This document shows, one piece after another, positions 32,204-41,900 of a stretch of DNA of 64,000 nt. Numbering within the stretch: position 1 is the first letter of the stretch; each line of letters opens with the position of its first letter. Source of the stretch: Deltaproteobacteria bacterium (lineage in GTDB: Bacteria; Myxococcota_A; UBA9042). The DNA is taken from NCBI GenBank assembly GCA_020632665.1, contig JACKFC010000007.1, positions 89,613 through 153,612 of the forward strand, given 5' to 3'. The notes below the pieces were generated by a model that was not told the DNA's origin, did no database searches, and was given only the letters and a program-made list of their open reading frames with translations. Both the position numbers and the translations under genes were made by a program.

Positions 32204-33759
32204 TGGGCCCCCTTGCCGACGGCGCGCAGGGCGTCCTTGCCGACCACCTCGAGCGTGCAATCGGGCCATTCGGCGGCGATCTGCTCGAGCCGGAGCAAGG
32301 CGGTATGGTCGACGAGCCGGGCGTCGTGGACGTCGACGTCGACCCGCTTGGCGCCCGCATCGTGCAGCGCCTGCAGCCGCGCTTGCAACTGCAACAGGTT
32401 GAGGAAGACCGCGGCGCCGCGGACGTGCACCCGCGCTGTCTCGCCCTTCTGCTCGACGACCAGCGCGTCGCTGCGCAGATCTGCCGGGCGCACACCGCGC
32501 GCGACGTGCAGCAGCGCCTTGAGCAGCAGGCCCGAGGCCACGCCGAGCAGCAGGTCGGTCGCCAGCGTGACCAGGAAGGTGGTGGTGAAGACGGCGAATT
32601 GGTCGACCCCGAGCGTCCAGCTGTGGGCGAACTCGCGCGGCGAGGCGAGGCGGAAGCCGACCACCACCAGCATCGCGCCGAGGGCCGTCAGCGGGATCAG
32701 GTGCAGGATGCCGGGCAGCAGGGCGACGAAGAGCAAGAGGTAGACGCCGTGGAAGAAATTCGACCGCGCGTCGGTCGCGCCGGCGTCGACGTTGGCCTTG
32801 CTGCGGACGATCTCCGAGATCATCGGCAGGCCGCCGATCAGCGCGACCACCAGGTTGGCGACGCCGGTGGCGAGCAGGTCGCGATCCAGGTTGCTGGCGC
32901 GCTTCTCCGGGTCCATCGCGTCGACGGCGACCACCGAGAGCAGCGACTCGACCGCGCCGACCAGGGCGAACATGGCGACGTATTTCCAGGCGACGGCGGT
33001 GGAGAGCGCCGAAAAATCGGGGAAGGTGATGGCGCTGGCGATCTTGCCGGGCAGCGAGACCAGCAAGTCCGGCCCCAGCGCGTAGTCGTGGTTGGCGAAG
33101 TGGTAGACGTGCGGCGCCGCAAAGTGCGCCGCCGACGCCAGCGGCACCGCCAGCAAGAGCACGACCATCGGCGCCGGCAGCGAGCGCAGGCGCGGCACCG
33201 GCAAGTGCGGCCAGGCCAGCAGCAACGCCATCGAGAGCAGGCCGATGCCGGCGACGTAGGGGTTGGCGTGGCCGATCTCGTAGGGGACGTCGGCGAGCAT
33301 CGCCAAAGGTCCGCCACCGTGGGTCGGCGCGCCGAGCAGGACCGGCGCCTGCTTGGCGACGATGATGACCCCGATCGCGGCCAACATCCCGTGGACCACT
33401 GCGGGCGGCATCACCGTCGCGAATTTGCCGGTTTTGCCGAGCGCGAGGCCGATCTGGATCACCGCCGCGACCGCGCCGACGGCCAAGGCGCGCCGGTAGC
33501 CGAGCAGCATATCGCCGCCGCCGAGCTCGGTCACCGCGCCGATCGCGATCACGATCAGGCCCGCCGCCGGCCCCTTGATGGTGAGCCGCGCGCTGCCGAG
33601 CGGCAGACCGAGGATGCCGCCGACGACCGCCGTCAGCACACCGGCCACCGGCGGAAATCCGCTCGCCATGGCGATGCCGAGGCAGAGGGGCAGCGCGATC
33701 AAGAAGACCACGAAGCCCGAAGCGGCGTTGCGCGCCCAACCCGAATCTGGGGTCGCCAT
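32182..33759 (-). CDS. SulP family anion transporter (probable bicarbonate or sulfate)
   Basis: 525-residue inner-membrane transporter with about 12-14 membrane segments and a C-terminal STAS domain from about residue 425 (RVHVRGAAVFLNLLQL, VDVDVHDARLVDHTALLRLEQ). FPPVAGVLTAVVGGILGLPLGSARLTIKGPAAG is the SulP signature. In this context bicarbonate uptake, as with cyanobacterial BicA, is the best guess, since it is the first gene of an operon with dabA and dabB; sulfate cannot be excluded. GGAGGA lies seven bases before the ATG. A perfect 15-bp palindrome lies 37 bases upstream. Confidence 0.88.
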   Translation of the reverse strand: MATPDSGWARNAASGFVVFLIALPLCLGIAMASGFPPVAGVLTAVVGGILGLPLGSARLTIKGPAAGLIVIAIGAVTELGGGDMLLGYRRALAVGAVAAVIQIGLALGKTGKFATVMPPAVVHGMLAAIGVIIVAKQAPVLLGAPTHGGGPLAMLADVPYEIGHANPYVAGIGLLSMALLLAWPHLPVPRLRSLPAPMVVLLLAVPLASAAHFAAPHVYHFANHDYALGPDLLVSLPGKIASAITFPDFSALSTAVAWKYVAMFALVGAVESLLSVVAVDAMDPEKRASNLDRDLLATGVANLVVALIGGLPMISEIVRSKANVDAGATDARSNFFHGVYLLLFVALLPGILHLIPLTALGAMLVVVGFRLASPREFAHSWTLGVDQFAVFTTTFLVTLATDLLLGVASGLLLKALLHVARGVRPADLRSDALVVEQKGETARVHVRGAAVFLNLLQLQARLQALHDAGAKRVDVDVHDARLVDHTALLRLEQIAAEWPDCTLEVVGKDALRAVGKGAQCCHVHT

Positions 33760-33796
33760 CTCGTCCTCCCGCCGCGCCGGCGTGGCGCAGCGGGAA

Positions 33797-33811
33797 CGAT
33801 TGACTCAATCG
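33797..33811. promoter_or_regulatory. Perfect 7-1-7 palindrome upstream of the SulP-dab operon
   Basis: CGATTGA-C-TCAATCG is a perfect inverted repeat 38 bases before the SulP ATG. On the minus strand it follows TGGCACG, giving a sigma-54-like TGGCACG-N4-TTGAG in which the invariant -12 GC is missing. A repressor or activator site is more likely than a sigma-54 promoter. The 268-base gap 33760-34027 holds nothing else I can call. Confidence 0.4.
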
Positions 33812-34027
33812 CCGTGCCACTTCCCTTCCAGCGGGCAATTGCGCAAGCGAAGTGCGAGGTCCCGCCACCGCCGGGGAGGCCGCTGCTCCGCCGGGATGGG
33901 TCGAATCGACACGGTCGGACCGGCCCCACACTGGGTCGAATTGGCTCGCCTGTGTCGCCTTCGCGCGGTGCGGAACGCACATGACGCGACCGACGCCGGC
34001 GACTAGACTGCGCCCTGGGGGGTGAAG

Positions 34028-34855
34028 ATGGGCTCGGGCGTGACGCGATACGGGATGGTTCGGGCGCTGCTGCTGGCGGCGCTGCTGCTCGCGACGCCGC
34101 TGGGGCAGGCGGGCTGCGCGTCCGATGATGGTGCGGCTGCGGCCGGCACGGCGCGGGCGAGCGGCCACGGCTTCGCCTTCGGTCCGGGCGGCGGCAACCT
34201 CGAAGGCGCCAGCGTTCACGCCATCGACGCCGACGGCGTGCCGCTGCCGGGTGCGGCGACGACGACGGCTGCCGGCGGTGCCTGGGCGCTCGACGGCTTG
34301 CCGCGCGGGGTCGACCTCTCCTTCGTGCTGGAAAAGCCGGGCTTCGCCACCACGCAGACGCAGGTCTTCCGGCTGGCGGGCGACGTCGAGAAGGTGACGT
34401 TCCAGGTCCCGAGCGACGCCGTCTACGACCTGATGTCGGGGCTGGTGAACCTCGAGCCCGACCCGACGAAGTGTCAGATCGCCACGACCGTGACCCGCCG
34501 CGGCCACAGCCTCTACGACGGCCACGGCACCCACGGCGAGCCGGACGCGACCGTGTCGATCAGCCCCACGGTCGGCGTCGCGGATGGACCGGTCTACTTC
34601 AACCTCGTCAAATACGACGTGATCTTCCCAGATCGCGAGCTGACGGCGACCAGCCACGACGGCGGCGTGCTCTTCCTCGACGTGAAGCCGGGCCGCTACA
34701 CGCTGATAGCGGCGAAGCCCGGAGCGACGATCCGCCCGGTCACCCTCGACTGCCGCGCCGGTGTGCTGGCCAACGCCTCGCCGCCGTGGGGTCTGCAGGT
34801 CGAAGCTGGTGGCTTGGAGCCGAAGAAACCGGGCGAAAAGGGCCCATTCGATTGA
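34028..34855 (+). CDS. Lipoprotein with carboxypeptidase-regulatory-like domain
   Basis: 275 residues. Signal peptide VRALLLAALLLATPLGQAGC with a plausible lipidated Cys. The mature protein has a transthyretin-like beta-sandwich pattern (LEGASVHAIDADGVPLPGAATTTAAGGAWALDGLPRG, LSFVLEKPGFATTQT) as in carboxypeptidase regulatory domains, then a second beta domain ending PGRYTLIAAKPGATIRPVTLDCRAG. No enzymatic motif. It probably sits in the outer membrane facing the periplasm or the outside. A G-rich ribosome site favours ATG 34028; ATG 34055 would also work. It is followed after 17 bases by the MYXO-CTERM-like gene and likely cotranscribed. Confidence 0.75.
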   Translation: MGSGVTRYGMVRALLLAALLLATPLGQAGCASDDGAAAAGTARASGHGFAFGPGGGNLEGASVHAIDADGVPLPGAATTTAAGGAWALDGLPRGVDLSFVLEKPGFATTQTQVFRLAGDVEKVTFQVPSDAVYDLMSGLVNLEPDPTKCQIATTVTRRGHSLYDGHGTHGEPDATVSISPTVGVADGPVYFNLVKYDVIFPDRELTATSHDGGVLFLDVKPGRYTLIAAKPGATIRPVTLDCRAGVLANASPPWGLQVEAGGLEPKKPGEKGPFD

Positions 34856-34872
34856 CCTCAGGAGGAACCGCC

Positions 34873-35316
34873 ATGTTCGTTTCGACCCGCCAATCTTGCC
34901 TCGGTAGCGCCACGTTGGTGCTCCTGCTCCTCGCCGCGGCACCCGCCACGGCCGACGTGATCTCGCCCGACGAGGCCGCTTGCCAGGGCAAGACCGAAGG
35001 CGCCGCATGCGACGCCGACGGGACCAAGGGCACCTGCCAGCCGGCCGAGTGCTGCAAGCTCGACTATTCGCAGGGCACACCGCCGAAGTCGGTCTGTGGC
35101 CCCTGCCTGCGCTGCAAGGACGGCGGCAGCGACGCGGGCGGCGATACGGCCATCGGCGGCGACGACACCGCACCGAGCACCGGCACGACCGCGAGCAGCG
35201 ACGCGGGAGGAAGCTGCAGCGCCGCCGGGACCGGGCTGCCGCCGTGGACCCTGCCCGGGCTGCTGCTCGGCGCCGGGGCGCTGCTCTGGCTGCGGCGTCG
35301 CACCGGCGCGCGCTGA
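34873..35316 (+). CDS. Small secreted Cys-rich protein with MYXO-CTERM-like tail
   Basis: 147 residues. Signal peptide LVLLLLAAAPATA, then a compact Cys domain with eight cysteines (CQGKTEGAACDADG, CQPAECCKLDY, VCGPCLRC), an acidic Ser/Thr/Gly linker, and a C-terminal tail starting GGSCSAAGTG, continuing with one membrane segment (WTLPGLLLGAGALLWL) and ending in RRRTGAR. Cys, hydrophobic helix and Arg cluster is the layout of MYXO-CTERM sorting tails, which are cut and lipidated by a myxosortase for surface display. GGAGG lies seven bases before the ATG. Function unknown; the Cys domain could be an adhesion or inhibitor module. Confidence 0.75.
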   Translation: MFVSTRQSCLGSATLVLLLLAAAPATADVISPDEAACQGKTEGAACDADGTKGTCQPAECCKLDYSQGTPPKSVCGPCLRCKDGGSDAGGDTAIGGDDTAPSTGTTASSDAGGSCSAAGTGLPPWTLPGLLLGAGALLWLRRRTGAR

Positions 35317-35326
35317 TCGCGCAGGG

Positions 35327-35668
35327 ATGAGCCAAGCCGAAGCCCTCGGGCTGACCCTGCTGGTCGAGGCCGTCGTCGGCGCGCTGCTCGGCGGATGGCT
35401 GGCCCGGCCGCGTTGGCAGGTCGCCCTGACCTTCGTCGCCGCCAGTTTGTGCACCCACCCCTTGATCTGGCAGGCCAACGAACGGCTGGTCGGGACGCTC
35501 GCGTTTCCGGCCCGTGCGGCCGTCCTCGAGACGGCGGTCGCGGTGCTCGAGGGCGCGATGGCCCACCTCGCGCTGCGCATCGGCTGGGGCCGCGGAATCG
35601 CCGCGGGTGCTGCCGCCAACGCTTCATCTTTTGCCACAGGAATCCTGCTTTGGTGGCTCGCCCGCTGA
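35327..35668 (+). CDS. Small multi-pass membrane protein
   Basis: 113 residues with three to four hydrophobic segments (LGLTLLVEAVVGALLGGWLA, VALTFVAASLCTHPLIW, VLETAVAVLEGAMAHLAL, AAGAAANASSFATGILLWWLA). No charged motif in the membrane apart from a Glu in segment one and another in segment three. I do not recognise the family. GCAGGGATG gives a moderate ribosome site. It begins 10 bases after the previous stop, so it belongs to the same transcript. The following 245 bases (35669-35913) hold a 12-bp palindrome GGGAGGCCTCCC at 35821 and no gene. Confidence 0.65.
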   Translation: MSQAEALGLTLLVEAVVGALLGGWLARPRWQVALTFVAASLCTHPLIWQANERLVGTLAFPARAAVLETAVAVLEGAMAHLALRIGWGRGIAAGAAANASSFATGILLWWLAR

Positions 35669-35913
35669 GCTGAATCGGGCGTGTCCGATCGGCCACCAAC
35701 CGGCTCACTGCGCCGCCGAAGGAAGCGCTGCCTCTGGGTTTTGGCCAGGGGTGGCCAGCGCGCGTCCTGTTGCAAGCGCCTCCAGGCGGACGGTACGGTG
35801 CAGAAAGAGGTCAGCAGGAAGGGAGGCCTCCCTCCACGCGACGATGCGGGCGTCGAGTGGAGGAAAGGGCACGGGTCGACGCAGGCGCCGATCCGAGCAG
35901 GGGAGCGGAGCGG

Positions 35914-38900
35914 ATGCAAGAAGCGGCCTGTTGGCAGCGCGTACTCACCATTGTCTTCGTCATCGGGCTCGCAGCTTGTAGCGACGACAACCCAGCCAAC
36001 GGTAGCAGTGGCGCCGACACCGCAGTGCAAGACAGCACCGTCGTCGACGCCACCATCAGCGATGGCGTGGCCGACACCGGCAGCAAGGACGGCAGCAACG
36101 ACGACAGCAGCAGCGACAGCCTCGCCGACGGCGCCGGCGCCGTCGACGTGCCCGACGTCGTCGCCGACGTGCCCGACGTGGTCGAAGACACCGCCGACGT
36201 GGTCCCCGACGCGCTACCCGACGCCGTTCCCGACAGCAACGACGGCTCCGGCCTCGGCGAGGTCGTCGACCTCGACGCCAACCCGGTCGACTGCACCACC
36301 GACACCGATTGCCCGCTACCCTACCTGCCCTGCCAGGAGCGCACCTGCCAGCAGAGCAAGTGCGCCTTCGTCGCCGCAGCCGAGCAATCGCCCTGCACCG
36401 CGGGCTCGGCCTGCGTCACCGACGCCGTCTGCGTCCAGGGCGTCTGCACGCCGCAAGCCTTGAAGAATTGCGATGACGGCAACAGCTGCACCGACGACGA
36501 TTGCACCGTCGCGACCGGGCTCTGCACCTACAAGCCGACCAAGACCGGATTCGCCTGCGAAGACGGCAACAAATGCACCCTGACCGCGACCTGCTTCAGC
36601 GGTGTCTGCATCCCGAAGGGCTTCGTCACCTGCGATGACGGCGACCCCTGCAGCACCGACTTCTGCGATCCCAAGACCGGCACCTGCCTCGCCAAGCCGG
36701 CCAGCACCGGGACCGCCTGCGACGACGGCAGCAGCTGCACCAGCGGCGATGTCTGCATCGCCGACGGCTCCTGCATCGGCGGCAACAACACCTGCAAATG
36801 CTCGACCTCGGCCGATTGCGCGGTGCACGAGGACGGCAACCCCTGCAACGGCACGCTCTACTGCGAGGTCACCTCGGGCACCTGCGAGATCAACCCGGCG
36901 AGCGTGGTGAAATGCCCCGATCTGGGCCAGGGCGCCTGCCAGATCACCGCCTGCAACGTCGGCACCGGCAAATGCGAGGTGCAGAGCGCGCCCAACGGGC
37001 AGAGCTGCGACGACGGCGACCCCTGCACAGCCGCAGAGGAATGCGACGCCGGCACCTGCAAGGCCACCGGCAACGTCTGCACCTGCCTCTCGGACGCCGA
37101 ATGCGCCGGCAAGAACGGCGGCAACCTCTGCATCGGCGAGCACTTCTGCGACAAATCCGCGCAGCCCTTCACCTGCAAGATCAAGCCGGCGTCGGCCGTC
37201 TCCTGCGATCCGAAGGACGATACCTACTGCCAGAAGAATACCTGCAACCCGGCGACCGGCACCTGCAAGCTGCAATTCCTCGCCAACGACACGGTCTGCG
37301 AGGATGGCGACACCTGCACCGTCGGCGACGTCTGCACCGGCGGCGCCTGCCAATCCGGCACCGATACCTGCGCCTGCGCCGAAGACAAAGACTGCGCCTC
37401 GCTCGAGGACGGCAGCCTCTGCAACGGCACGCTCTTCTGCAACAAGGCGACCAAGAAGTGCGAGCTGAACCCGGCGACCGTCGTGACCTGTCCGGACGCG
37501 CTCGACACCTTCTGCACCCAGAACGTCTGCGAGCCGGTCACCGGCAAATGCGAGTTCCAGGCGCTCAACGGCGGCAAGGCCTGCGACGACGGCAACGATT
37601 GCACCAAGGGCGAGATCTGCCAAGACGGCACCTGCGGCGGCGGCACCAACCTCTGCTTCTGCAACGCCGACGCCGACTGCCAAGACGACGGCAACCTCTG
37701 CAACGGCACGCCCTTCTGCAACAAGGCGAAGAATCAGTGCGAGACCAACCCGGCCACGGTCGTCTCCTGCCCGACCGTCGACGACTCGCTCTGCGCGCAG
37801 AACACCTGCATCCCCAAGACCGGCAAATGCTCCCTGCTGCCGATCAACAATGGCCTGGGCTGCGACGCCGACAGCAACAACTGCACCAAGGACGACGTCT
37901 GCAACAACGGCACATGCCAGCCCGGCGTCAACGTCTGCCAATGCCAGAAAGACGAGGATTGCGGCGTCTTCGAGGCCGAGGACCTGTGCAGCAAGCTCTA
38001 CTGCGACCTCGGCAGCAAGGAGTGCAAGGTCAACCCCGGCACCGCCGTGGTCTGCAGCAAGGCCGGCGACACCACCTGCGCCACCAACGCCTGCGACCCA
38101 AAGACCGGCCAATGCGCGATGACGCCGCAGAACCAGGGCGTGAGCTGCGACGCCGACGGCTCGCCCTGCACCCCGGACGACGCCTGCGACAAGGGCGACT
38201 GCAAGGCCGGGGCCAATACCTGCGGCTGCCTCGCCGACGCTGACTGCAAGGCGAAGGAAGACGGCAACCCGTGCACCGGCAACCTGGTCTGCGGCAAGGA
38301 CAACCAATGCGTCGTCGACCCGGCGACCGTCGTCACCTGCCAGAGCGGCTCGGATACGACCTGCGTCAAGAACCTCTGCGACCCCGCCGACGGCACCTGC
38401 AAGATGACGCCGCAGAACGAGAAAGCCCCGTGCGGCAACGGCACGCTCTGCACCGGCGTCGCGCTCTGTGACGCCAAGGGCGGCTGCATCCCCGGCAAGG
38501 ACGTCGACTGCGACGACGGCTCGCCCTGCACCAACGACTCCTGCGACGATTACAAGGGCTGCCAATACGAGGCGCTGACCGGCGGCGCCTGCGACGACGG
38601 CAGCGTCTGCACCGAGAGCGACGTCTGCGTCAAAGGCGCCTGCATCGGCCAGAACAAGCCCTGCCTCGGCGGCACCGCCTGCACCGAGGACAGCTGCCAC
38701 CCGCTCAACGGCTGCCAATACAAGCCCAAGGTCGGCAGCTGCGACGACGGCAACAAATGCACCGACAGCGAGAGCTGCGTCGGCACCTACTGCGTCGGCA
38801 AGGCGATCGACTGCAACGACGGAAACCTCTGCACCACCGACAGCTGCAACCCGAATATCGGCTGCGTCTTTTCGCCCAACGCCTTCGTCTGCAACGACGG

Positions 38901-41900
38901 CGACCTCTGCACCAAGCAGGACGCCTGCAGCGGTGGCAAATGCGTCGGCCTGCCGCTGACGGTCACGGTCGACTGCGCCGACGGCAACCCCTGCACCGAC
39001 GAGAGCTGCAACTCGGTCAAGGGCTGCCTCTGGATCAAGACGAACAAGCTCTGCGACGACGGCGATCCCTGCACGACCGGCGATATCTGCTCGGGCGGCG
39101 TCTGCCAGAAGGGCACCGAGCCGAAGTGCGACGACGACAACGGCTGCACCGCCGACGCCTGCAACGGCGAGACCGGCGATTGCATCAACCTGCCGCACGG
39201 CCCGACCGTCACCTGCGACGACGGCAACCCCTGCACCCTCGGCGACGCCTGCTCCGGCGGTGGCTGCCAAGGCGGCAAGGTCAACGACTGCGACGACGCC
39301 GACCCCTGCACCACCGATAGCTGCGACGGCAAGAGCGGCTGCAAGCACGTCGCAGCGACCGGCCCGGCCTGCGACGACGGCAACAAATGCACCGAGGAGG
39401 ACGGCTGCGTGAAGGGCAAGTGCACCGGCTCCGCGGTGAAGTGCACCGAGGGCAACGCCTGCACGGTCGACTCCTGCCACCCGCTGCTCGGCTGCGTCTA
39501 CACGCCGACCAGCGAGCTCTGCGACGACGGCAACCCCTGCACCAGCGGCGACGCCTGCAAGGACGGCAGCTGCTCGGGCACGGCCGTCGTCTGCAACGAC
39601 AAGAATGCGTGCACCGACGACAGCTGCTCGCCGAAGTCGGGCTGCGTCTACGCGCCGAATAGCGCGTCCTGCGACGACGCCGACCTCTGCACCAAGGACG
39701 ACGCCTGCAGCGGCGGCAAATGCGTCGGCCTGGCGCTGCAGCTCACCGTCGATTGCGACGACGGCATCTTCTGCACCGACGACCTCTGCGGCAAGGAGAC
39801 GGGCTGCTACCACACCAAGCCGACCAAGCCGTGCGTCGACGACAACCCGTGCACCACCGGCGATACCTGCAAGGGCGGCGTCTGCGTCGGCGGCACCGGC
39901 GCGCTCTGCGACGACGGCAACGTCTGCACGCTCGACGCCTGCGTCGCCGGCAAATGCACCTTCGAGCTGCCCAAGCTCTTCTTCGAATGCGACGACGGCG
40001 ACCCGTGCACGCTGCTCTCGCGCTGCGAGAACGGCGAGTGCTACACGCCGACCGGCGGCCTGCCGAACAAGAACTACAACGCGTGCGCGATTCCGAAGGG
40101 CAACAACGGCTACAACCAATCGGCGAACTTCAAGACCTGGTGGGCGAGCTGCTGCGGCGACGACGGCTCCTGCTGCGAGAAGTGGGAAGACCGCTGCCAC
40201 CAGAAGGACCTGGTCTACGTCGAGGCGTGCAAGAATTGCGCGACCAAGCTGCCGAAGGTCTCCAACGCCCTGTCGTGCAACGACAACAACGCCTGCACGA
40301 CGGACAAATGCGTCGCCGGCAAGGGCTGCGTCTACACCCCGATCGACGGCGAGCCGAGCTGCGACGACGGCAAGCCCTGCACCGCCGCAGCGGTCTGCAA
40401 AGCCGGCACCTGCACCAAGACAACCGAGAAGATCTGCGACGACAACAACCCCTGCACCATCGACGTCTGCGAGGCGGGCAAGGGCTGCGCGGCGACCAAG
40501 CTGCCGGACGGCGTCGTCTGCGAGCAGGGTGGCGCCTCGACCTGCAGCACCCAGGGCGTCTGCAAGGCGGGCACCTGCGAAGGCGCGACGGCGCGGCCGT
40601 GGACCGTCGGCACGACCGGCAACCTCCGCACCTGCAACGAGTTCGCCCCGGCCGGCACCGGCTGGCTGATGATCGGGCGGAAGAGCGTTGACGGGGTCTG
40701 GCTGCCGGCGTGGCAGCAGGTCCGCTACAACGGCACCGTGCTCTGGGAGCGCACCCTGGCCCATACCGCCGAGGGCCGCTTCATCGATATGAGCAACGAC
40801 GGCAGCGCCGGGGCGTTCTCGGCGGTCGGCGAGACCAAAGAGGGCTCGATCGGCGGCGTCGAGGGCTTGTTCGCGCGCTTCGACGCCAGCCAGCAGGTCA
40901 GCAACACGCGCGTCTTCCCCGGCCTGAAGGACGAGATCTTGCACGGCATCGCCACCACCGCGGACGGCGGCCACGTCCTGGTCGGCTCGACCGACAGCAA
41001 GGGCGCCGGCGGCCGCGACGGCTGGCTGATCCGCCTCGACGGCAAGGATGCGACGGTCTGGGAGAAGACCGACGGCACGGTGGTCGACGACGAGCTCTAC
41101 GACGTCGGCCTGCGCAGCGACGGCGGCATCTTCGCGGTCGGCAATTCCGGCTCCTACGCCGGTTGGCTGCTCCGCTACGACAAGGACGGCAAGCAGCTCG
41201 GGACCAAGCTCGTCGGCGACAGCAGCAGCAATACCTACCGCTTCCGCCGCGTCTTGCTGTGGAGCGACAATTCCTTCAGCACCACCGGCAACCGGCTGCG
41301 CACCTGGGGCGCAGACCTCGAGACGGCAAGCGGACCGAACAAGAACAACGCGACCGCCGACCTGATCCTGCGTCCGAAGGGCGGCTACGGCTGGCTGAAC
41401 GGCGCGACCCGGCTCACCGACAACAACCTCAACGTCACCTGGACGGCGAAGCAGAACCCCGGCAGCCAGGAGCGCGCGCTCGCGCCGGACGACGACAGCC
41501 TCGTCGTGCTGCTCTCGAACAACTGCGGCCTGGTCCGCACCGACGCCTTCGGCAATACGGTCTGCTCCGAATCGCTCGGCTGCTACGCCAAGACCTGGTC
41601 GGACTGCCAGGACAGTGACCTCTGCACCAAGAACGAGACCTGCGACGCCGGCTCGTGCGTCAAGGACGTCACGGTCTGCAACGACAACAATATCTGCACC
41701 GCGGACAAATGCGACGAGACCACGGGCAAATGCGTCTACACCAACACCGACGGCGCGCCGTGCAGCAGCACCGACAGCGAGTGCGCCATCGCCGGCGAAT
41801 GCTCGGCTGGCGTCTGCTACAACGACAACGTCGTCGCCTGGCAGAAGGAATTCCTGCCCTTCTACGGCTGCTGCGGCGACAACAACAACGCCAGCAACGA

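Noticed and set aside
33806..33819. Sigma-54 promoter before the SulP gene
   Set aside because: The -24 half is good (TGGCACG) but the -12 element reads TTGAG and lacks the invariant GC.
32204..35566. N-terminal extension of the dabA frame to 2,082 codons
   Set aside because: The extra part is antisense or out-of-frame reading of the SulP and lipoprotein genes. DabA begins at 32203 with a ribosome site and the family N-terminus.
35669..35913. A regulatory RNA before lipoprotein A
   Set aside because: Only short palindromes such as GGGAGGCCTCCC are seen; no promoter or terminator pair supports an RNA gene.
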